From Chondrosia reniformis (taxonomy: Eukaryota > Porifera > Demospongiae > Chondrillida > Chondrillidae), in contig OX359198.1 in the NCBI GenBank assembly GCA_947172415.1, positions 6,665,401 to 6,729,400 of the forward strand: a DNA stretch of 64,000 bases. Reading direction: 5' to 3'. The translations under genes and the position numbers were made by a program. A model generated the notes under the pieces. It did not search any database. It was not told the DNA's origin and saw only the letters and a program-made list of their open reading frames with translations. Shown in pieces: positions 56,129-64,000 of this stretch. The first letter of the stretch is position 1. Each line of letters begins with the position of its first letter.

Positions 56129-59100
56129 ATGAGCGAAGAACAGGCTAACGATGATGAATTTCACGATGCAACAAACAGTATGGAAGAAGCTGCTCCTAAA
56201 AGTAACTTTGAAGAAGAGACTGGTGGTACAAAACAAAAGTACAACGACATCGAGCCGACTTTAGGAAGTAAGGGAGGAAATGAAGATCGCAATACAAAAG
56301 ATCACGAGGTGGTTGATGTTGCATGTGAAGGTGAAACTAGAGAAGTAGGTACAAAATCTACAAGTGAGACCTGTTGTGATGCTGGAGAAGGTGAAGGAGG
56401 TGTGGCTGAGCAAGAGGATGAAGGGGGTGTGTCTGATGAAGAGGATGAAGGGGGTGTGGTTGAGCAAGAGGATGAAGGGGGTGTGTCTGAGCAAGAGGAT
56501 GAAGGAGGTGTGTCTGAGCAAGAGGATGAAGGAGGTGTGTCTGAGCAAGAGGATGAAGGAGGTGTGGTTGAGCAAGAGGATGAAGGAGGTGTGTCTGAGC
56601 AAGAGGATGAAGGAGGTGTGTCTGATGAAGAGGATGAAGGAGGTGTGTCTGATGAAGAGGATGAAGGAGGTGTGGTTGAGCAAGAGGATGAAGGGGGTGT
56701 GGTTGAGCAAGAGGATGAAGGAGGTGTGGTTGAGCAAGAGGATGAAGGAGGTGTGGCTGAGCAAGAGGATGAAGGAGGTGTGTCTGATGAAGAGGATGAA
56801 GGAGGTGTGGTTGAGCAGGAGGATGAAGGAGGTGTGGCTGAGCAAGAGGTTGAAGGAGGTGTGGTTGAGCAAGAGGATGAAGGAGGTGTGGCTGAGCAAG
56901 AGGATGAAGGAGGTGTGTCTGAGCAAGAGGATGAAGGAGGTGTGTCTGATGAAGAGGATGAAGGAGGTGTGGCTGAGCAAGAGGTTGAAGGAGGTGTGGT
57001 TGAGCAAGAGGATGAAGGAGGTGTGGTTGAGCAGGAGGATGAAGGAGGTGTGGTTGAGCAGAAGGATGAAGGAGGTGTGTCTGATGAAGAGGATGATGAG
57101 GGTGTAGCAGAAAGCTGTACAGATGATGAAGAAGATGAGGGTGTATCACAGCATGATAATTCAGATGAGGGAGGAGATGATGAAGGTTTTGACAAGGATG
57201 ATCAAGAAGAAAACATTGAGGAACAAGAAGATAATGGCTGGCAGGAAGACAGTTCAACACCTGAAACTGTTCAGCAGAAGAAACCAATTCCAAGAGATCC
57301 ATCCTTTGTTCCTCGTGATGTAGGTTATTTTCTCCATGACGACAGAGAGGAAGAAAGCACGGAAACATCCAAGTAAGTTTACATGTCTGCCATGAATAGG
57401 TGTATATAGTAGAGATAGGCATGGAACAATATGATTGTATAAATGAAGTTTATGTTAAATACAGTAATTAAGGAATCATAGTTACCAGAAGTTATTTGTT
57501 GTACACTTTTTGATATGATTCAACAGCAAGACTGACTCATATGTACGTAAGTAAGATGATGTAAGAAAATGGTGTGTTGGATTACTTGTAAAAGTTTCTG
57601 CTGTCAATCCTACGTACGTACATACGTACATATTTTAGTAAAAACCTCCTCAAAAGTCTAAAAGGTGTGATATTTATTGGATAAGTCTTATTTTTGATTT
57701 TCATTACATTTTTCTGGTAGCAGAATCATAGAAAACAGTAATGGATTGCTCTGTGTTGCTGCTTAACTCTTTGCAGGTCTTTGGAAGAGTCGAGTGCCGA
57801 CAGAGTTGAGAAGTGGAGCCATGATCTATTTGATAGAGATCAGCAAGCTCCTAGGACTGAGGAGGACAAACAGAAAGTATAAAGACTGCATGTCTATGTA
57901 TTTACAATAATTGTGTCTATGTGTACGTATACGTATATGTGTCCACTGGTTTTGGCATAATATCCTTTGCACTGGAAATGTGCAACTTATTGTCATCCTT
58001 TTGCATATATAATATGTACGTATATACGTATGTACATATGTGCATATACGTATGTACTAGCTGATTGTATGTAGTATTATAATGTGTATATGTATATAAG
58101 AATTGTATACAATAAACATTCTAGAACGCGTTATTCAAAAATTGTACATACTTACATATATATGTATCATAATTCACATATTTTATGCTTATAGGGTGGC
58201 AAATGGGCTGGTAGAGAGTTTAGAGGCCGTGGTGATAGATGGAGAAGAGGGCAGGGCAGGCAGCAAGAAGGATATCGTCAAGGTAACCAGGGATCTGGAG
58301 GAAGAAGAGGCAGTGGTGGTTACCAAAGGGGAAGAAGTAGGAACCGAGGATACAATCAGGATCAGCGTCAAAGGAGAACTGTGGAAGAAGATGATTCTGA
58401 GAGAGTATCCCAAGATATTCCCAAGGAAACAAAAGAAGAACAGCAGTCACATTCTATGAGAAGAAGAGAGGAAGAAGAGGAGGAAATTGGCAGTGAGTAT
58501 CTCCCAAATCGGCAAAGAAAAAGACAGACTGAGGATGATGACGAAGGTGAGGGTGTTTGGGATGAAGGAGAGGACACAAATGAGAAACCTACCGGAAGGT
58601 TGCAGCATGGCAGGGGAGGAGGCCGGCAGAGAGGTTTTAGAGGCAGAAACAGACCCTATCAGAGAGATGGTACAAGGCAAAGGGATAATCAAAGATGGAC
58701 AAATGACCATCAAAGGGGAGATCAGAGACAAACCTATGATCTTAGACAGCAATTGGATAGGCAACATGATAATAGAACTAGTCAAAATACTTGGAATAGG
58801 GGGAGTGGGAACTATAGAGGTGGTGGGCGGGGCAGAGGGGTAGGTAGAGAAAGGGGTGTGGCTAGGACTACTGAGAAGAAGGAAGGAACTGCTTCTTCAC
58901 CAGCTAAGCATCCAAAACCAACAACTTTAGGAGACTGGGGCAGCCAAATGTCTTCACAGACAATAGCTACCAAAGAGGTCTCGCCCAAAGAAAACCATGG
59001 TTCTCCGAGGAGGGAGGACGATTCATCAAAGGAAAGGCAGTCACCTAAGAATAGACAAAAGACGTTATTCGGAAGTGAAACTGTTTCCAAGACAACCAAA

Positions 59101-60980
59101 GTGCTAGCCAGAGGGAAGAAAATTCATAATTCAGAATCAAAACCAGGTATTAACGAGGACCCAGCCACCCCTTCCCCTGGGGCTGGGAGAGGGAGAGGTA
59201 GTTCTCGCAGCAACAAAGTGCCTGGGTCAGCGCGCATTAAGAAGGAGGACTTGGAAGGCCAAACTGCCTCTGCAACTGAAGCTAGTCTGGAGGAAAACGA
59301 TGAAGACTTGGAGGAGGAGAGATCTGTCCCAAAGCGTTATTCAGCCACTAGAGGATCCACATCAGAAGGGGCTCAAGCCGTCATATCTGGTAAGTAGGAT
59401 GGTGCTGTCAACATACGTACGTACGTACTATACTGTATATACACTCACAGAGAGGTGATCACGTACATAACTGCACTTCAGTGCCCATATATGTATGAAA
59501 AATCAAACTACCATTTAAGGAGAGAGCCCACTTAACCGTTTGACTTTCCTGTGGTATTCATTTCACTGTGTGAGACTGCTCTTTCTGGGAATCCCACTTT
59601 TGACCTCTTTCTTGGAATTTTGATGTCATTAGTGACATCCTCAATATATTATATACGTATGTACATACCTATGTTGTATGGAGTATCAGAAGCCATATTG
59701 GTAACAGTGTATTGAGTTCCTTATAGTCATTCCCTATACATATACGTACATATCATCGTTTCAATATCATTGCAAATTAGGGCATTACTCATATACTGCC
59801 TCTTGTTTGTAAGGTATGTATCTAAGTACATTCAAATTATTGTTTCATGTACATACGTAGGTTGCACTTTTTACAGCAAGTCAGCTAATCTGATAACTGA
59901 TACATCTCAACCTGCTCCAAACATACCCAACCAGCCAAATCACATCCAAACACAACATGGCTCAATCATGCCCGCCCCACCTCATCAAGGAGCTCAGCAT
60001 CACAAGGACTTGCCTCCTTCTGGAGAGCCAGGCAGGCAGCAAGTAAGTAGGTCCCATAACTGTCCATTGCTATCTTTAACATACTGTATTTATTTGCAGC
60101 CATGCACATGCAATTATTTTGTTAGTAACTGCAGTTACATTATGTGATGTACTCGTGGCGTACATACTTGTGATTTTCAATCATATTTCATTTAATCTGT
60201 TATGTTGCAGCCAATGGTTGGTGTAACAGCTGATTCTGGAGCTCAGTTTGGCCTGCCCTACCCCATCCCCCCAGGATTGGCCACACCAGGCATGTATCCA
60301 TTCCTTCAGATGCAGCCGATTCCGGTATCCTCTTCATTCCCTGTGGCCCCTGACGGCAGTGTACTTATTGCTGATGATGTCGGCCATTTTCAAGGTGGTC
60401 TGTTTATACCAAACATCCCACCAGCTGAACAGAGGTTTATAATGCCTCCCCAGGGGCCTCCCCAGGGGCCTCCCCAGGGGATTCCCCCGGCACAACCAAT
60501 TGCCAGTGGACAAACTCAGCCAAAGTCTCGTTCACATGCTCTGCCAATTGTCCCTCCGCAGGTTGGTTTTATAGTAAGGGTGGTTACCATGGCAATATAA
60601 AGTGAAAAATGTTGTCATGGCAACATAATGTTACATGTTTGGTACAGTTATGTACTTTAGTATGATTGCAATTTGAGATTAGTGTGTATGAATGCTTGTG
60701 TTCCGTTATCTTCCTAAATGTTACGACTTCCCCCTAGGTAACTAAGTGGCAAATTAAAGTTACACTAAACATTTTAAGATGTTATTACCTGTACCTTAGA
60801 ATGCATAGGTAATTTATTAATGGGACAATCTACAAAACCAAATGTCTCAATTGAATCTGTAATTTTATATTTTGTTTGGGTGTAACTTAGCAACATGAAC
60901 CTTACCATACCATTCTAATTGCTGTCTAATTTAAATTACTTATCACTTTCTAATTATGTCAGCATAGTGAAGAAAAGTGA
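56129..60980 (+). CDS. CASC3: CASC3/Barentsz (MLN51), exon-junction-complex protein
   Basis: CASC3 binds eIF4A3 and RNA in the exon junction complex and takes part in mRNA localisation and decay. Six exons chain in phase: 56129-57372, 57777-57876, 58195-59389, 59861-60042, 60211-60561, 60963-60980, about 1,029 residues. The SELOR core is split by the first intron: DPSFVPRDVGYFLHDDRE, then DRVEKWSHDLFDRDQQAPRT, matching the eIF4A3-clamping segments of CASC3/Btz (IPR.G.FFEHD and RWEHDKF.EDEQAP). After it come RG/RGG-rich low-complexity stretches (GREFRGRGDRWRRG, RGGGRGRGVGRERG) and a Pro/Gln-rich tail. ATG 56129 is the first in-frame Met. Residues about 91-328 are a tandem 9-residue acidic repeat. 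The last exon supplies only five codons and the stop. The acceptor at 59860 was preferred over AGs at 59879 because only it keeps phase. Confidence 0.85.
56389..57105 (+). repeat. Translated 27-bp minisatellite in CASC3
   Basis: About 26 copies of a 27-bp unit encoding EDEGGVSEQ, EDEGGVVEQ, EDEGGVAEQ or EDEGGVSDE, all in frame. Interspersed EVEGG and EQKDEGG variants show point mutation after duplication. GGGGGT/GGAGGT third-position differences group at the 5' end. All six frames are open, so the other long frames here are artefacts. Confidence 0.93.
57556..57590 (-). repeat. Dispersed repeat family A, end fragment (copy 9)
   Basis: GTAAGAAAATGGTGTGTTGG next to ATTACTT matches the terminal part of family A (compare 17180-17200). 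In the first CASC3 intron. Confidence 0.45.
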
Positions 60981-62929
60981 AGAAGCCATTTAACATCACA
61001 ACGGGAATTGGTCTACCACTAACAGGACGACAATACATTCCACAAACTGAATGCATCATTTTTCATATACATAATAATTGACCATTATCTATATACGTAC
61101 ATACTCTGTCAAATGTACAGTGTGTTATAGGCAAAAATAATATCTATATTATATATACCTGTTTAATAATTATATAAACATTTTCTTTTTTCTTTTTTTT
61201 TTGTAAAACCTTGTATCTTAGATTGTATACGTATACGTACATATTAAACGTCATTTGCCACTACATCTACTGTACGTAGCATCTGATCATGAACTGTAAG
61301 TAGAACAGATGTACGTATAATATTGAACAAGTAATTTGAATTAAAATTCATGGTGTTGTAATGGCCAATTATGCAAACCCTGAACACTTGATGGAAATAC
61401 TATATACATATACACACAATAATTAAGCAACTTGTATTCTATAAATCCGGTATATATAAGGTGAATTAAACTTGAGTATATATCAAAGTGATAACAAAGT
61501 CAACAGTTGTGTATATACAAATGATGCATTGTAAATGTATACAATTGCAAGTCTTATAAATCTCTTTGAATATAATAGAATTATAACAGGGTGTACATGA
61601 GGTGTGTTGTATATATATAAACCAGAGTTATGGCACCCTTAATTAGACTTGGTGCCATGGAACTGGTTGTTATGCAAATTCTTCTTTTGGTTTGGTTGAA
61701 ACTGGGGTGTGAAAAGAGAAAACAAAATGTACATCTTTACAAATATATAGCTTATTATAGTTATATCAATATCACGCTGAGGTCCAACTAACCTGCCAAA
61801 TTTTCCTATACATGCTCAAGCAATAATAATCTTGTTCAAAGGGATTGTACAGTTTCACAGTAAAATAGCAAGGCAAACTGTGATCTATAGGATACAGAGA
61901 ACATGTTAAGCATGTACTACATACCTCCCCAAACTGTATTAGAGTAGCTGGGAGTTACTAGTTACTAGGGACTGATAGACATGCTAAATCCGGTGGTCCC
62001 ATTGAACAGATGTAATCCAGGACCTTTACAGTTGTTATACTCATTGTAAATTCTATGCAACTTTGTCCTTGATCCAACACTTTCTTTTACTATCTTTTCT
62101 TACCTAATGGGTTCAGCCAATAACTTTAATAATAATTACACTCAGTACTCCTTGTTTCTTAATTGGACATGTTGCTAGGTTACTGATATTTGACTTCCAT
62201 GACAATTCTATAAATAGATGAATATACAGCAAATCAAGTTTAGGCTACACAATACTTGTCTAATCAAAATTTAATGTTAGCTTTCATAAACGTTGAGTAC
62301 AAATTACATTTTGAACAGTCTCACAAGTAAAAAGTATTTTACACGAGGTAAAGATGCTGATCAATACATGACATTACAACTTAAAAGAAAAAGAAACATT
62401 ATAGACTTTATTTAAAGTAGCAATATAGTTTGTCTGATTCTCTAAACAAGATGACCTACCAATGAGTGCAGTTTAGGCATGGACAACGCCAAAGTTCCTC
62501 AAACTAGGTTGTATTTGAGCAACGACCATTTTGGATTCACAAATTGATTGAGCAATAGTTACGTATGCTCAAAATAGCATAAGTGCATTAAATAAATATC
62601 CTTGTGACATTGTCCTGTGTTGTGCATGAAACATGCATGCTGATTGACATGTCGATTCATGCGCTTGCAAGAGTTTGTGAAATAAAAGATCACTGCAGAG
62701 GTTCATTAATTGATAGCTATTGTTTTTTAATTAAGTACTTCTATTCATGGGGTCACTGTACATTTTATGATTTGCTTCGCTGAATGATTTCTAATCGAAA
62801 TTCAATAACAATAACAATTTGCTGAATGGACCGGGTTATGTTCTGCATGTTCTCTATTGTTCTTGAACATGACCTCGAAAAACAATAACCAAAATTTCAA
62901 TTCCACGATTTTCCGCCAAGTTCACGATG
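60981..62929. other. CASC3 3' UTR and intergenic sequence
   Basis: AT-rich, with ATATACGTA repeats and several ATTAAA/AATAAA hexamers. No open frame with coding character on either strand. Confidence 0.55.
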
Positions 62930-63720
62930 CTTCCCGCCGACAATTTCTAATAAATAGACAATAAATTTTTCAGTCTTTGGCCTCCGGGCTATCAACTCTG
63001 GAGGTCTACTTTGGTGTGGATCGATGCGAAAACCGTGGTAGGAGCACGACCATGGTACCATGCGACAAAGGGTCATCGGTGTTCGTATAGTGGGGTGGTC
63101 TCTCTACCTATGGGTTAGTGCCTGGAGATGTATCTCACTATTAATCCTGCTTGTGTGTTAAATTGGCACTTGCGGATTCTTGCTATACGACCCGTACCTG
63201 GAGGAGCGTGGGTCCAGTGCCACTACGTAGTCGGTCAGGAAGCTATTGTAGGCTGCCGCATCAGGTTGGTTTGGAAGACATTTAAAATTTGTATTACAAT
63301 TGCAATTTTACATGGTATTCTCTAATTCTTTTCTTATAGTTCATCGATGGGTCCCTACTCTAAAGCAACCTGACCGATCCCAATGAGCTAAAGTCTGTGT
63401 ACAGTGTTCCCAAGCTGCGTTGTGTGCACATGATGATTCTCATTGGTGGGAGTTTGTGGTCCGCCAGGGTCGGGCTTGTTCTGTCCGTAGCGTGAGGCAG
63501 TGCAGGACTAGTAACTGGTCACAGGTCGGTCAGGTACGCCGGACCGTTCCCGAGCAGCTTCTCTTACGACGCAAGTAGTGGAAGTGTCAAACAGAGTTGA
63601 GAAACCGGAGGCCTTTTGGGGCACGAAGTACTTCTACCTCCTCGTGGTGTGCCCTGGGGTCACCTTTACTACACTCAGTAAAGTGATGCGAAACGAAGTA
63701 CTGCAGCAACGATCCAGTAA
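62930..63720. other. Unresolved GC-richer block, possible gene relic
   Basis: Base composition and codon-like texture differ from the AT-rich surroundings. On the minus strand a stretch at about 63150-63265 reads PDAAAYNSFLTDYVVALDPR and continues for some 15 codons, and another at 63587-63700 reads DPRAHHEEVEVLRAPKGLRF before a stop; the frames are short and interrupted. I do not recognise a family. It could be an old pseudogene, a transposon relic or poorly modelled exons of a gene that continues to the right. Confidence 0.3.
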
Positions 63721-64000
63721 AAGAGAAGAAACAGCATGGTCTCTTCACAACCAATAAAACTTGTTTAAAAATTATAATATTTTTACATTTTCCTTTTTTA
63801 ATTTTAAAACCATGTACATTTTTCAGAATTATCAAACAAAAAATGATCATTGTGTAGTGGTTATAAACAGTCCCAATTGTCAATAATGATAAGATTGTTA
63901 TATTAAGTATAACCCAGCATGTATAACTTGCATAACAAGTATTATAAAAAATCCAAAGGCCGGCCGGCCTTAGATTACGGAATAAATATCATTCTCGTGT

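Noticed and set aside
56261-57422. Antisense and shifted frames of 248-354 codons over the CASC3 repeat
   Set aside because: The 27-bp array is open in every frame; only the plus-strand frame joins the SELOR core and the downstream exons.
63128-63325. 65-codon plus-strand frame
   Set aside because: No recognisable motif; the opposite strand looks at least as coding-like; treated as part of an unresolved block.

Overview
The window is animal nuclear DNA: spliced genes with mostly short introns and gt-ag junctions, long AT-rich introns full of (TACGTA)n-type microsatellites, minisatellites and small transposons, and very short intergenic spaces. Gene content (Trio/Kalirin RhoGEF-kinase, POU homeobox, PDE1, TAF5, CASC3) is metazoan. 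The TACGTA-rich introns, compact layout and divergent but recognisable proteins suggest a demosponge, most like Amphimedon; that is inference. I built the exon models by hand from splice signals, reading-frame continuity and remembered family sequence. Most chain in phase from start to stop; TAF5 has an uncertain middle.

Layout, left to right. (1) 96-4421 (+): last 14 exons of DNAJC13/RME-8, an endosomal retromer/WASH co-chaperone. (2) 5058-8960 (-): complete 10-exon PDE1-type cyclic-nucleotide phosphodiesterase, convergent with DNAJC13. (3) 9095-12144 (-): complete 7-exon UBE2F, a NEDD8-conjugating E2. (4) 12219-13781 (+): two-exon gene of unknown function sharing a 74-bp promoter gap with UBE2F. 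(5) 14059-14349 (-): tiny two-exon gene resembling NDUFB2 of respiratory complex I. (6) 14569-40228 (+): a 48-exon Trio/Kalirin homologue of about 3,872 residues. (7) 40733-55806 (-): TAF5 of TFIID in 13-14 exons, with an intronless POU homeobox coding region (50250-51584, -) nested in one intron on the same strand. (8) 56129-60980 (+): six-exon CASC3/Barentsz exon-junction-complex gene, divergent from TAF5. (9) 60981-64000: no gene I can support, plus a GC-richer, possibly relic block at 62930-63720.

The Trio-like gene is the centrepiece: SEC14, about 13 spectrin-type repeats, DH1-PH1, five SH3 domains, DH2-PH2, SH3, Ig, FN3, protein kinase and a final FN3. Relative to vertebrate Trio/Kalirin it has extra spectrin repeats, an SH3 cluster where one SH3 is usual, an added C-terminal FN3, and a DH1 that has lost the conserved CR3 motif while DH2 keeps it.

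The introns carry at least four dispersed families: a ~235-bp unclassified repeat (family A, nine copies, three nearly identical), a tRNA-derived SINE with Pol III box B (family B), a pogo-like TA-flanked MITE, and a second MITE-like family in which one copy has grown a minisatellite. There are also several tandem arrays, including a 20-bp array whose G-triplet spacing exactly fits the G-quadruplex rule, a 27-bp array that is translated inside CASC3, and a perfect 30-bp palindrome sitting on a splice acceptor of the Trio-like gene.
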